Below, piece after piece: positions 1-11,259 of a stretch of DNA of 64,000 nucleotides. The position numbers were made by a program, and so were the translations under genes. This stretch comes from Chamaecrista fasciculata (lineage: Eukaryota; Streptophyta; Magnoliopsida; Fabales; Fabaceae). The notes beneath the pieces are model-generated. The model saw only the letters and a list, made by a program, of their open reading frames with translations, had not been told where the DNA came from and made no database searches. The stretch is taken from positions 1 through 64,000 of the forward strand of contig QANZ01050821.1 of assembly GCA_003254925.1 (NCBI GenBank). The letters are read 5' to 3'. Every line of letters starts with the position of its first letter. Positions within the stretch are counted from its first letter, which is position 1.

Positions 1-1856
1 ACATATCTAAAGGATGATTGACCCTAGGGCACAATCTCCATCAGGACTAAGGATGAATTCTTGGTTTATGGTGGAACTGATGAAGAGCTATGTGTAATTG
101 ATTACACAGATGCCAGTTTTCAAATCGACCAAGATGATTTTAAATCGCAGTATGGAAACTTGTTTCTCCTGAACGGTGGCAGCGCGAGTTGGAGGAGTTC
201 CAAGCAGAGCACAATTGCTGATTCTACAACGGAGGCTGAGTATATAGCAGCATCAGATGCAGTGAAGGAGGCTGTATGGATTAGGAAGTTCATTGATGAG
301 CTTGGTGTGGTTCCGACCATTACTGATCCTATAACCTTGTATTGTGACAATAGTGGTGCTATTGCACAAGCCAAGGAGCCCCGGTCCCACCAGAGGACCA
401 AGCATATACTCAGACGTTATCACCTTGTTAGAGAGATGGTTGACAGAGGTGATGTCAAGATATGTAAAGTAGCAGGCGAGGATAATGTTGCCGATCCTCT
501 TACGAAACCTCTTGCTCGGGTCATACATGAACGCCATGTAACGTCGATGGGGATTAGACACATTGATCAATGTACCTAGTGTAGGAACAGTTGGATTAAT
601 GATTGTACCCATTGTTGTCAAACTCGAGTTTTAACTCGTAAACTCGTAAACTCGCCGAGTTTACCCCCTAAAATCGTGTAAACTCGGCTCAAACTCGGAC
701 CTGAGGTGAACTCGGAGCAAACTCGAGTTTTAACTCGTAAACTCGGTAAACTCGCGAGTTTGCAGTAAACTCGGCGAGTTCACTCCCTTATTTTTTTTTT
801 CGGTTTTTGTCAAATAAAACCAACCCATTCAGCAAAAAAAACCAACCCCTTCAAAATTTTCTCCCTTCTTCGACTTGCTCTGCCTTCTGCAACTCGCCGC
901 GCCGTCGACGCCTTCCAACGACGCTGTCGATGCCGTCAACGCCTTCCCCTGCTGCTGTCGCTGCTCGCTGTCGCTGGGTATGTGTCAATATAAACCTAAT
1001 CTATCTTTGTTATTTCATCGGCTGTGAGTTTGTGAATGTCTGAATGTATGAATGTGAGTTTGGGTATGTTAATGTGAATATGTTAATGTATGATTTATGA
1101 ATGGATGAATGTGAGTTTGTGACTAGGGGATGGGTATGTAATATGATTTATGAATGTATTTTGATTTAATTTTACACTTAAAGAAAATGATACATATGTG
1201 TAAATGTTATTCTGCATACGTAGGTAAACTCGGCGAGTTTACGATCCGAGTTTACCCCCCCTCCACGAGTTTGGTTAAACTCTCGAGTTTGACAACCTTG
1301 ATTGTACCTAGTGCAAGTGCAAGTTTTCATGAGTTAGGAATGGGACTCTATAAATACACACATAAGTCGCCTAGAAACCCGAGCCCAAAAGTGAGAGGTC
1401 AAGTCGCCTATTCCAAGTGGGAAAAAGAGAGTTTTGAGAAAACCCTAAAACTTAGGGTTTAGGCGAGTTGTGTGAGATAAAGAGGAGTAAGTCGCATAAC
1501 CCTAGAGTTGTGTGGCCAAGAATTTGATTCTTGGTCCTGCGCCACGAAATCTTGGAGTTTTCAAGAAGTGTTCTTGAAGATTCAAGATTGTAGATCGTTT
1601 CTCGTGATCTCTTGGAGAAGAGATCGAAGGCTAGCACCTGGGTATCTGCCAAACTGTTCGTGTGGATCACCGACAGAGGAAGGACACGAGTCTGTGGACT
1701 TCTCGGAAATTGCAGTCATTCAGCATTCTTTGATATAGGTAAACATCTCATCTCACTGGTATAAACACATGTAGTGGATCCCGTGGAGGAGATTATAGGT
1801 TTTGTAAAAATTTTAATTTTACCTTTTTTTCGTTGTGCTTGCCCTATAATCTCCAA
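1..1856 (+). mobile_element. Ty1/Copia retrotransposon, 3' end (RNase H plus 3' LTR)
   Basis: The window opens inside a Copia-family LTR element. The stretch at about 61-579 encodes the family's terminal RNase H region, recognisable by the motifs DYTDASFQ, STTEAEY, YCDNSGAI and KHI. A 3' LTR follows, with a TATAAATA promoter-like site near 1350, and ends near 1856 in CCAAC, close to the usual CA end. Its last 300 bases match, in inverted orientation, the LTR at 41861-42540, so both belong to one family. The LTR region is interrupted by a Mutator-like element (610-1299). The 5' part lies outside the window, so whether the whole element is intact cannot be judged. It is treated as a fossil. Confidence 0.85.
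610..1299. mobile_element. Mutator-like non-autonomous TIR element with captured GC-rich stretch
   Basis: The two ends are inverted copies sharing GTTGTCAAACTCGAG, and the outer 200 bases are rich in the repeated word AAACTCG. The element is flanked by a direct repeat TGATTGTACC (600-609 and 1299-1308), which fits the 9-10 bp duplication of Mutator-like elements. Inside, 840-975 is strikingly GC-rich for this region, with CGCCG and GTCGACG words like a host coding exon. That would fit a Pack-MULE-type capture, although the source gene is not recognised. It is inserted in the Copia LTR and is therefore younger than that element. Confidence 0.7.
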
Positions 1857-2471
1857 CGGTGCTTCCATTCTTCAACCAAACCGAGCAACATATTCAGGAA
1901 AAAAAAAACACACCAAGTAGCACATTACTTTATTGCAAGACAAGCAAAGAAAGTTGAGTTTAGTGAATAATTATGATAGAATATCATGAACATATGCACA
2001 ATTTATCAGCATATTTATGTTGATTGATTTGTTTTTAATATTATTATTTCTATGTATCGTATTAGATGTAAAATTATATTAGCTGAATTAATGTATATAT
2101 TGGCCTTAATATACTAAGTAAAATTATTTAATTAAAACTATTTTTTGTGTTACTCAGAGTAGATCACTAAATTACTGATGAAAAAGTGGGTTTCAAAGAG
2201 GGGCATTTTAATTTCACAGAGGTCCACTAGTAATTGTTCTTTCAAAATCGTGCCTACAAAGCACACCTTATTATTTGCATTAATTGGCCCACCCACGATG
2301 AATTTCTGTTATGCATTCTGAAGGAACACGGTATTGGAAATAAGTCATATAATGAGCAAATAAGCCCACATTGCTTGTACAAGAGAATTTAGAATGTATA
2401 TATTTTAAGTTGTGATACGGGGAAGTAAAGGGCAAGTTGAAGGTGAGCCTCACCCATACAGAATTAACCAT

Positions 2472-4250
2472 AAGACAAGAAGCGCGATTGAAAATTGATG
2501 ATTTTCTCGTTGCACGTGCAATAAATGCGTGTTTAGATTTTTTATAAAAAATTATACTAGTCTTATAGTTTTGTCTTTCAAAATTGAACATGGTAGAGAC
2601 TCTAATTACTTATTCGTCTCCCTAACTTTTTGTGAGCTTCTATATTTTCTTCTGTTATTCTGTAAACCTCCTTTGTACGACAATGAAGAGGAATTTGTTT
2701 AATCCTTTGAGAGTGTCGTTACCTTCTTAGTGGAGGTACCTAGAGGTGTCAAAACAAGCTAGTCCGGCTTACGTGAGCTGGCTCGCCACGAGTTGCGGCT
2801 CACATGAGCTAAAAATCTCAAGTGAGCCAGGTTTGGTCAACCCGGCTCGACAACTTGGTAAGCTGGGTTAGCCCACTTAACTCACGACTCATCAATTTTT
2901 TTTTTCATTTTTTCGATCCATTTCTTTTTTCTTTTTTTCCTCGTTTTTCTTATATTAAAAATATTTTTTTATTCGGCCAAAGTGTAAATTTGGTCCCCTA
3001 TCTTTTGCTTAGTTTCCAATTCGGACCAATATCTTTTTCTGTTGCATTTTTGGTCCCGTATATATCTTTTGGTCAGGTCTCAATTTTGTCCCATATATTT
3101 TTTTTGTACAGATGCGGTCCCATATCTTTGGGTCAATTGTAGAATTGGTTTTATATCTTTGAGTGAGGTGCATAAGTGGTTCCATTGTAGAATTGGTCTT
3201 ATATCATTGGGTCAGGAGCAGAAGTGCTCTCATATCTTTCTAAAATGATCAATTAACGATTAATCCTTTTGTAAAGATATGTGACCATTTTTGCAACCTA
3301 ACCAAAAGATATGGGAGAACCAAAAATGATTTGGGACCAACTAGGGACCACTCGCAAACATATGACAAGAAGCGTGATTGAAAATTGATGATTTGCTCGT
3401 TGCACGTGCAATAAATGCGTGTTCAGATTCTTTTTAAAAAATTATACTAGTCTTATATTTTTGTCTTTCAAAATTGAACATGTTAGAGACCCTAATTACT
3501 TATTCGTCTCCCTAACTTTTTGTGAGCTTCTATATTTCCTTCTGCTATTCTGTAAAGCTCCTTTGTACGACATTGAAGAGGAATTTGTTTAATCATGTGA
3601 GAGTGTCGTTACCTTCTTAGTGGGGGTACCTAGAGGTGTCAAAACAAGCCAGTCTGGCTTACGCGAGCTGGCTCGCCACGAGTTGCGGCTCACGTGAGCT
3701 AAAAATCTCAAGTGAGCCAGGTTTGGTCAACCCGGCTCGACAACTTTGTAAGTTGGGTTAGCCCACTTAACTCACGACTCATCAATTCTTTTTTTCATTT
3801 TTTCGATCCATTTCTTTTTTCTTTTTTTCCCCGTTTTTCTTATATTAAAAATATTTTTTTATTCGGCCAAAGTGTAAATTTAGTCTCCTATCTTTTGCTT
3901 AGTTCCTAATTCGGACCTATATCTTTTTCTGTTGCATTTTTGGTCCCATATATATCTTTTGGTCACGTCTCAATTTTGTCCCATATATTTTTTTGTTACA
4001 GATTTGGTCCCATATCTTTGGGTCAATTGTAGAATTGGTTTTATATCTTTGGGTCAGGTGCATAAGTGGTTCCATTGTAGAATTGGTCTTATATCATTGG
4101 GTCAGGTGCAGAAGTGCTCTCATATCTTTGTAAAAGGATCAATTAACGATTAATTCTTTTGTAAAAATATGAGACCATTTTTGCAACCTAACCAAAAGAT
4201 ATGGGACGACCAAAAATGATATGGGACCAACTAGGGACCATTCGCAAACA
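2472..4250. repeat. Tandem duplication of about 890 bp within copy 1
   Basis: Two adjacent near-identical units start at about 2472 and 3362, as shown by the shared words GACAAGAAGCG, GTGTCAAAACAAG and CGGCCAAAGTGTAAATTT, each offset by 888-890 bases. Each unit holds the left end of a TIR element and the left arm of a foldback element. Only the second is followed by the matching right arms. The unit is present once in copy 2 of the larger duplication. Confidence 0.9.
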
Positions 4251-4648
4251 TATGAGACCAAAAGTCCAACAAAAAAGATTTAGGATCAAATTGGGAACTT
4301 AGCAAAAGATATGTGACAAAATTTGTACTTTGACCTTTTTATTAACTTTCTTAATAAAATTCATGAAAATGAAGTCAAACTATACCAATAACAATACCAT
4401 AACCATCTGATACTAATAACTAGTCACTCCTTCTAAAATTCTATATATTATTTTTTTAAAAAAAAAAATAGGGTGGATTGGATCACCAACTCGCCAACTC
4501 ACCCGAGTTAGCTCACCCATGAGTTGCGAGTAAAGTGAGCCAATCCACGCGAGTTATAATTTTTCGTGAGTTAAATTTCATCAACCCAATTTATCAATTT
4601 AGCGAGTTAAACGAGTTAACCCACTGGGTTGAGCTCGTTTTGACGGCT
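3634..4648. mobile_element. TIR element, GTGTCAAAAC...GTTTTGACG family
   Basis: The left end GTGTCAAAACAAGCC and the right end GAGCTCGTTTTGACGGC are inverted copies. The interior beside each end repeats GAGCTGGCTC and GAGTTAGCTC words in opposite orientation. The same element sits at 12671-13190 in copy 2, where it is about 520 bp, so it predates the duplication. A foldback element (3863-4337) is nested inside it here. No coding capacity is visible. The superfamily is unassigned. Confidence 0.6.
3863..4337. mobile_element. Foldback element of the TTTGGTCCC type
   Basis: The ends GGCCAAAGTGTAAATTT and AAATTTGTACTTTGACC are inverted copies. The interior repeats ATTTGGTCCCATATCTTT words that return inverted in the second half as ATATGGGACC. 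The flank TTTTTATT occurs on both sides, and copy 2 has the uninterrupted site at about 12883-12900. That is direct evidence that this is an insertion made after the SPH duplication. Confidence 0.75.
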
Positions 4649-4895
4649 ATACCGTAGTAGAATAAGTCTTAAAGACAATATCCTTAATGACGCGACTCGA
4701 ATCATTTAGTGCAATCTTCAAAAGATGCTGCCCCAAGATCTAGCTTAGTGATCAAACACACAAAAGATATAGCAAAAATTACTCGAGAATTATAACTTCG
4801 AGAATAATCTCAAAATCGCAATATGAAGCACCTTTATTAATTATTGATTAATACATATATAGGAAATGTATACATGGATTCAAATGGATCAAGGG

Positions 4896-5366
4896 CTAAT
4901 TAATCAAAGATGGGAGGGAAGAAGTAGTGGGGGATGCCGCTATTTTGTTCCAAGGATAACAATGAGCATAACTCTTAGTAAGTGGATACCACGTGCATGC
5001 ACCTCCTTCTGATATTTGCCATGTACACACTTTGCACTTATCTCTCTCTTGTATGTATATGTCAAAATAATGAAATGACTGATCCGAAGGCCACCTGAAA
5101 TTGCAAAAATATAATGTTGATGTAAAAAAAATATCTGGCTGGAAATGAAACTCGAACTCCTCTCCAAATTTGAGGGTGTGCTCTCCAACATCTTTAGTCT
5201 TGGATTTGCAATGAAGTGTCAAGTCTTGATGTGAAGTCATATTATTGATGATTTGAACTGTTGTTTTGGGAGGAATGACGGCTGCTTTATCGCCTTCTAT
5301 CATTGCAAGAACCATTACCAGTAGAATAAGAACCATGGAAGAACAAGCCTTTGTGAAACAAACCAT
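4896..5366 (-). CDS. S-protein homologue (plant self-incompatibility S1 family), copy 1
   Basis: An intronless frame of 156 codons encodes a small secreted protein. Residues 1-26 form a signal peptide with a hydrophobic core (MVLILLVMVLAMI). The mature part shows the family pattern: VQIINNM near the start, then HCKSKTKDVGEH, a GEEFEF strand, YFCNFRW, FDIYIQERD, the KCKVCTWQI pair and a final HCYPW. The cysteines suit the family's disulphides. In poppy the founding S1 protein is the pistil determinant of self-incompatibility, whereas most homologues in other plants have unknown roles in peptide-like signalling. The start is supported by a TATA box about 70 bases upstream and by alignment with the paralogue at 13.5 kb. 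The frame is intact and the length usual for the family. A role here is not shown by the sequence. Confidence 0.92.
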   Translation of the reverse strand: MVCFTKACSSMVLILLVMVLAMIEGDKAAVIPPKTTVQIINNMTSHQDLTLHCKSKTKDVGEHTLKFGEEFEFHFQPDIFFTSTLYFCNFRWPSDQSFHYFDIYIQERDKCKVCTWQISEGGACTWYPLTKSYAHCYPWNKIAASPTTSSLPSLIN

Positions 5367-5433
5367 TATTTTTGTAGGGAAATTAGGTTTATGATGATAA
5401 TTGATGGAAGAAAGTCGTCATACCACCCACCCC

Positions 5434-5444
5434 TTTTTATATAT
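5434..5444 (-). promoter_or_regulatory. TATA box of SPH gene 1
   Basis: The minus strand reads ATATATAAAAA about 70 bases before the ATG at 5366. The same arrangement is conserved before the paralogue at 13988-13996. Confidence 0.6.
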
Positions 5445-5587
5445 CTTAATTAGTTCTTACATATTATTTTTTATTTTCTAACTGAAAAGTATCTAAGAGT
5501 TATTATTATTATTAATTGCTAGGATTTTGGAAGTTAGTTATAACATTTAAAGAAACTGACATCTTATGACCAAAAGAGTATTTCTTA

Positions 5588-6913
5588 GGGGCTGTTTGGG
5601 AGCAAAAGTGCAATCCAATCTCAATCTCAATCTCAACTTATGAGATGAGATGAGATAATGTTGAAATTAGGATGAGATGAGATTATGTATTGGTGTTTGG
5701 ATGGTTTGAGAGAAAATGATGTATAATAGGGTGTGAAATTATATAAAAGGGTATGTAATGATTGTGGTTAGGTGAAATAGGTTGTTGGATTTATTTATTT
5801 TGTATAGGGGTAGAAATGGTATGTGAAATAATGATGTTGAGATTGAGATTGAGATGAGATATAGGTGTTTGGGTGGGGTTTGACTGGGGTTTGACTGGGA
5901 TGATATTTGGATGAGATGCTCTTGGAAAGCGTGATTTCTCAATCCTATAGGATGATGGATTTTGGTCCATCCTATTGGATGAGATTATGGGGCAAAATGA
6001 AAATAACATTAAAATTCTTTTGAGAATGCAATTTGGTCCATAAATTTGTATCCGGCCAATTAATCAATCCCTATCATGTGTGAGTGATAATTCAAAGCTC
6101 GTAGAGAATCCCAGCCATGAATAATGGGGCACATTTATGAATTTGAATATAAAGAAAATAATAAGTAATATTTTGGGGACTAGAATGCAAATAACATGAA
6201 AAGTATTGTAAACATAAAATTTGGTCCATAACATTGTATCGGTCCAAAGAATCGGTCCCTAATATCTGTACTCGGGGCTCGAACAAAGCTTGTACCGTCA
6301 ACAATCGGGTATATTTTTTATTTGCAAGGTGCAAAAAATAACAAACAATATCGTGGGACCAGAATGCAAGTAATATGGAAATGATTGTAAATGTACAATT
6401 TGGTCCATAACTTTGTAATTTCCCAACAAAACAACATTGCAATTTTTTTGCTACCCATGATTCGAACCAGAAAAATAACAAACACATGGAAACTTGTGTA
6501 TTTTCCCAACAAAAAAATAACCGTTATTTCTCCATTATCCATAGCGCATAATCATCGGATGAATTTGGACACGAATTTAGAACAACAAATAGTTTGAGGA
6601 CCAAAATCAAACTATTTTCATAGTTTGAGAAAAAAACTAAACAAAAAATAGTTTTACTAGCCAAGGAAATTGAGCTCATAGTTTGAGGACTAAAATGCCT
6701 ATAAAAGTGAAGATAAGTAATTTTTTTCTTTTTTTTAAAAAAATACAGTAAATAGAATAGAAGATTGTAACTTAAAAAATAATTTAGGGATTCAATTGTA
6801 TATTTTACTCAAAAGAAATAGAGAAATGTTGGGACTAAAAAAAACAACATTACAAATGGACAAAAACATCTTTGTTTAATTAAATTAATATAAATTATAT
6901 ATATATAATATAA

Positions 6914-6944
<31 letters not shown>

Positions 6945-7359
6945 GAGGGAGAGAGAGGGAGTGGGTAGGTGGGTGTGTGAGAGATAGAGAGAAAAGGAGA
7001 GAGAGAAGTTTGTGTGTGTTTGTGAGTGAGTGAGAGGGAGAGAAAAAAAATTAATAAGAAATGATGGAGAGAGAGAAAATTATAAGTGTAATAAATGAGG
7101 GTATGTAAAATTACTATTTTGTCTAATTATCTTTTTTATATTTGTATTAGAGTGTAGGTAAATATAGGTATATAAATAGGGGTAGATTAGTAAATGTATG
7201 ATAAATGGGATGATGATTTGGATGAGATGAGGTTTAGGATGAGATTGAGATGAGATTATGTGTCACACAAACACCCAAACTGGACTGTTCATCTAATTTT
7301 AGGTTGAGATTAGGATTGAAATGAGATGAGATTGAGATGTCTTGCTCCCAAACAGGCCC
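5588..7359. mobile_element. PIF/Harbinger non-autonomous element, copy 1 specific
   Basis: Terminal inverted repeats GGGGCTGTTTGGGAGCAA and TTGCTCCCAAACAGGCCC are typical of PIF/Harbinger. The flanks are the 3-bp duplication TTA (5585-5587 and 7360-7362). Copy 2 of the segmental duplication has the empty site near 14137-14150, reading straight through ATTTCTTAGAC. The interior has GATGAGAT-rich subterminal repeats, an AT microsatellite (about 6900-6945) and a GA-rich stretch (6946-7070). No transposase frame is visible. The element at 9844-11259 is of the same family in opposite orientation. Confidence 0.88.
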
Positions 7360-7382
7360 TTAAATTTTGTCTTAATTTTATC

Positions 7383-7665
7383 TTGAGTAAACTAACAATT
7401 CAGTCCATAAAAGATTATCGAGTTAATAATTCAGTCCCTAAAAGATTGAAGTATATAGTTTGCTCCCTGAAAGATTAAAATGATATACTCTTTAGTCCCT
7501 AAAAAGTTAAAACAATATATTATTTAGTTCAAGAAAGGACTAATAAGTATACTATTTTAAGTTTTCAAGGAATAAATTTTGTTTTTCAATATTTTAGGGA
7601 TCGCATTGACAACTCGATAATTTTTTATGGGCTAAATTGTTAGTTTATTATTTTATCTCTTTGAC
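7383..7665. repeat. Foldback repeat shared by both duplicated copies
   Basis: The left arm GAGTAAACTAACAATTCAGTCC and the right arm ending GGGCTAAATTGTTAGTTTATT are inverted copies. Between them are AGTCCCTAAAAG-type repeats. The same structure occurs at about 14155-14375 in copy 2, so it is older than the duplication. A second degraded unit of similar type occupies about 7775-8035. No coding sequence is seen. Confidence 0.6.
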
Positions 7666-8616
7666 AAGCATTGTATTTATTGCACTTGAAAGTACCATTA
7701 ATATCATTAATATTGCATTGATTATGTATTTAATTTACACTTTATTTTGTAAATAATAATAGTATTCTTTAGAGTAAATTACCAATTCAGTCTTTGAAAT
7801 ATCATCGAGGTCCCTAACAATTTGAAATATACAATTTAGTCTCTAAAAAATAAAAATAATATACTGTTTAGTTCCTAAAAGATTAAAACGATATACTATC
7901 TAGATTATGAAAATTGAAAATGATTAATATGTTATTGTTTCGATCTTTCGAAAATCAAACTATGTATTTTAATTTTTTAAGGACTTAATTATTAACTAAG
8001 TGACTTTTTAAGGATCATATTATTAGTTCACTTTATTCTTTTTATGGCTTAGATGAAGTGAAACCTACTAAGACATATCAAGAATTAATATATGAATTGG
8101 ATCAAATAGGAATTGACTCAATTTGACTCAACTAGAGTATGATTATAATCTGCCTTCACTTATAATAAAATCTGCTCTAATTATAATCAAAGTTGATTAT
8201 TTGTGTATTGGTGTTTGGATGAAAGTTGATTATTTGGTGTGAAATTGTTGAAATGGGTATGTAATGATTATGGTTTGTAGATAGAAGGATAAGGAAATTG
8301 ATAAAATATATAGGGGCAGAAATGGAAGAAAAAGTTAGAAAAAGTAGGAAAAAGTAAGATGTGATTTGATAATAATCAAAATGTGTTTGGATGTGATTAT
8401 TGCTTAAAAAAATCAAATTATGTCACTGTTTTCCTTGGAAAGCGTGAAAATCTGATTATAATCATATGCAACTTTGGAGGTCCTTTTTTTGTTTGGTCGA
8501 CCGAACTCATTTTTACCTACGAAATGGTAGACCGAAAGGACTAAAGTGTAAAATATTTTCGAATCAGGCCTCGACATTCGGTGGACCACTAAAAAAAACG
8601 GTCTACCGTTTCGCAC

Positions 8617-8938
8617 ATGATGAGAGAGAATGAAAAAAAGCACTCTGGACCCAAAAAAAAATTCAATAGCATTCATCATCTCTCTCATCTCTCCCTCAAC
8701 CTCACACACTCTCTCTCATCTCTCACTCTCCCTCACACTCTCTTCTCTGTTTCTCTTCTCCGCCACCGATTCCGTGTTCGCCGCCGGACCCTCCTGCAAC
8801 CCCATCAGCATCGCCACCAGCGCCGACGGAGTACTTCGGAAGTTCTCCGGCGATTTCACTGAATTTGAGCAAAAACGAACATTATTGGATTTCTGTTTTG
8901 TTCAAATCGAAATCAAAATCGAACGCAAGAGTTGGTGA
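8617..8938 (+). other. Exon-like GC-rich captured fragment, gene not recognised
   Basis: A frame at 8630-8938 begins with a hydrophobic serine- and leucine-rich stretch and runs into FAAGPSCNPISIATSADG and a GDFTEFE segment. Base composition at 8760-8850 is GC-rich and codon-like, with CGCCGG words unlike the AT-rich surroundings. A CT-rich leader (CTCTCTCATCTCTCC) precedes it, as in plant 5' untranslated regions. It resembles the first exon of a host gene carried inside a transposon. I do not recognise the protein and cannot say whether it is expressed. Confidence 0.35.
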
Positions 8939-9137
8939 TTTCTGTTGTGTTCAAACCGAAATCGTAAACCTCCTAACACAAAAGTCTTCCCATTCAATTT
9001 GTTAGGATTTGTAATTATTGGCGTTATTAAATTCAATGTGATTTCTTTTTTGTTGGCACGCCGAGATTTTCGGATTGATCCTCACCGATTGTTCATGTCA
9101 ATTTTTCTACTTAATTGTTCACTGATTGTTCTGGGGA

Positions 9138-9144
9138 CGAGAGA

Positions 9145-9190
<46 letters not shown>
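9138..9190. repeat. GA microsatellite
   Basis: A GA dinucleotide run of about 50 bases abuts the plastid rRNA fragment. A second GA run follows the fragment at about 9273-9310. Confidence 0.95.
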
Positions 9191-9193
<3 letters not shown>

Positions 9194-9273
9194 CGGGCAT
9201 GGCTAGCTCCCATAGTGTGACGGGCGGTGTGTACAAGGCCCGAGAACGAATTCACCGCCGTATGGCTGATCGG
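9189..9273 (-). pseudogene. rrn16: Plastid 16S rRNA fragment (NUPT)
   Basis: The stretch is the antisense of the conserved 3' end of plastid-type 16S rRNA. It contains the universal GACGGGCGGTGTGTACAAGG decoding-region sequence preceded by CTTCGGGCATGG and followed by ATTCACCGCCGTATGGCTGA. GAATTCACCGCCG and AGCTCCCATAGTGTG are plastid or cyanobacterial rather than enterobacterial variants. From memory of the family, it differs by only a few bases, and it stops abruptly in GA repeats on both sides. It is far too short to function and reads as plastid DNA inserted in the nucleus. Confidence 0.85.
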
Positions 9274-9843
9274 GAGAGAGAGAGAGAGAGACAGAGAGAG
9301 AGAGAGTCGATGGAGAAACCAGAGAGACGAGGGATAGAGGAGAGGATGGCCAAAATTGCAATTTGACTCCTAAATAATTTGGGCAAAAGAACATTTTAGC
9401 CCAAGACAATAATCAGTATTTACATCATAGCCCCTCATTCATGTAAATGGCCATTTTGCCCTTGTGATGAGTGATTGATTGTAATAGAGTATAGGTAATT
9501 ATAGGTATATATATAGGGGTATAAGTGTAATTGAGTGTTTTGATTATAAAAAAGTCATGATTATAATTTGATCAGGAAAAAAGCGGAAACAAACAAGCTT
9601 ATTACAATTATTATCAGAGCAGATTCTAATTAGAGCGCAAACGAACTGAAACTAGGTCAATTGATTTTTAAGTCAAACTAGTGATGAATCCATTTTATTT
9701 ATTTATTTCTTTGTTTTGTTTGTTCTCTACGTGAAGTGTTTCCATTCTTCAACCAAACCAAGCGACATATTCAGGCCAAAAAAAAAAAACCAAACAACAC
9801 ATTACTTTATTTCAAGACAAGCAAAGAAAGTTAAGTTGAGTAA

Positions 9844-11259
9844 GGGCCTGTTTTGGGCCCTTTACATCCAATCCCATTTCATTCAATCTTAATCTCATTT
9901 TAGGATTGGATGAACAGTAATGGTTGGGTGTTTTTTGGAACCTCCATCTCATCTCATCTCATCCATATCATCATCTCATTCACATCATCTCATTTTCTCT
10001 TACAATTACTAATTTATCCCTACTTATACATATAATTACCTATACTTTAATACAAATATAAAAAAAAAGAACTAGACAAAATAGTAATTTTACATACCCT
10101 CATTTATTACACTTATAATTTTCTCTCTCTATCTATCATTTCTCATTATTTTTTTATCTTTTCCACTCACACACTTTTTCTCTTTCTCTCTCNNNNNNNN
10201 NNNNNNNNNNNNNNNNNNNNNNNNNNNNNNNNNNNNNNNNNNNNNNNNNNNNNNNNNNNNNNNNNNNNNNNNNNNNNNNNNNNNNNNNNNNNNNNNNNNN
10301 NNNNNNNNNNNNNNNNNNNNNNNNNNNNNNNNNNNNNNNNNNNNNNNNNNNNNNNNNNNNNNNNNNNNNNNNNNNNNNNNNNNNNNNNNNNNNNNNNNNN
10401 NNNNNNNNNNNNNNNNNNNNNNNNNNNNNNNNNNNNNNNNNNNNNNNNNNNNNNNNNNNNNNNNNNNNNNNNNNNNNNNNNNNNNNNNNNNNNNNNNNNN
10501 NNNNNNNNNNNNNNNNNNNNNNNNNNNNNNNNNNNNNNNNNNNNNNNNNNNNNNNNNNNNNNNNNNNNNNNNNNNNNNNNNNNNNNNNNNNNNNNNNNNN
10601 NNNNNNNNNNNNNNNNNNNNNNNNNNNNNNNNNNNNNNNNNNNNNNNNNNNNNNNNNNNNNNNNNNNNNNNNNNNNNNNNNNNNNAATTTCATAAATAGA
10701 CCCCATTATTAATGATTGGGGTTTTCTACAAGGCCCGAGTTATCATTTACACATGTTAGAGATTGATTAATTGGAACAGTTCGAATTTATGGACCAAATT
10801 GTATGTCAAAAAATAATTCCAATATTATTTTCATTTTGGCCCATAATCTCATCCACTTGGATTTGGATTGACCCCTAACCCTCAATCCAAAATTTTCTCA
10901 TCCTCACAATTTCCAATACCATATCACACTTCCCAATATCATCTCATCTCAATATTATTTCAATCAAAACACAACCAAACACCTATCATCTCATTTCATT
11001 ATCTCCATCTCATCTCATTATTTCCTACCATTTCTACCCCTATACAAATTACAAAAATCCATCAACTTATTTCTACCAACCACAATCATTACATACCCTT
11101 TTATATAATTTCACACCCTATTTAACATCATTATCATTAAAATCACCCAAACACCAATACATCATCTCATCTCATCCAATTAAAAAATAATCTCATCCCA
11201 TCCATTTGGATGAGATTGGATGAGATTGGATTAAAATTAACTGGCTCCCAAACACACCC
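9844..11259. mobile_element. PIF/Harbinger-type element, copy 2 specific, with assembly gap
   Basis: The left end GGGCCTGTTTTGGGCCC and right end GGCTCCCAAACACACCC are inverted copies of the family seen at 5588. The flanks read TAA on the left and TTA on the right, so the duplication is TA or a mutated 3-bp site. Copy 1 lacks the element near 1970. The interior repeats ATCTCATCTCATCC. A 493-base run of N (10193-10685) begins exactly after a TCTCTC stretch, as expected if a microsatellite stalled assembly. Frames that span the N run are artefacts. Confidence 0.78.

Larger units (their letters stand above)
1858..8100. repeat. Segmental tandem duplication, copy 1 (carries SPH gene 1)
   Basis: Sequence from about 1866 (CCATTCTTCAACCAAACC) matches that from about 9740 in the same orientation. 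The match continues, with interruptions, through the SPH gene and its downstream and upstream flanks to about 7.8-8.0 kb, against about 14.4 kb in copy 2. Copy 1 alone carries an internal tandem duplication of about 890 bp, a foldback element at 3863-4337 and a Harbinger element at 5588-7359. The stretch 1860-2740 between the Copia LTR and the internal repeat shows no gene. Confidence 0.88.
8140..9655. mobile_element. Probable TIR element carrying host-like and plastid DNA
   Basis: Sequence rich in GATTATAATCTGC and TCTGCTCTAATTATAATC at the left (8143-8200) returns inverted at the right as TTATCAGAGCAGATTCTAATTAGAGC (9613-9640). AACTAG lies on both sides. It separates the two copies of the SPH duplication. 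Inside are a GC-rich exon-like stretch (8640-8900), two GA microsatellites and a plastid 16S rRNA fragment. The terminal repeats are imperfect, so the exact ends and superfamily are uncertain. Confidence 0.45.

Noticed and set aside
9189-9273. Working rRNA gene or bacterial contamination
   Set aside because: Only about 84 bases are present, in antisense, between GA repeats, and the variants are plastid type.
8945-9366. Frames with RERERERE strings
   Set aside because: They are translations of GA microsatellites.
10154-10706. Long open frames over the first gap
   Set aside because: They consist of N bases from a 493-base assembly gap and carry no sequence information. The same holds for frames over 43128-43611.
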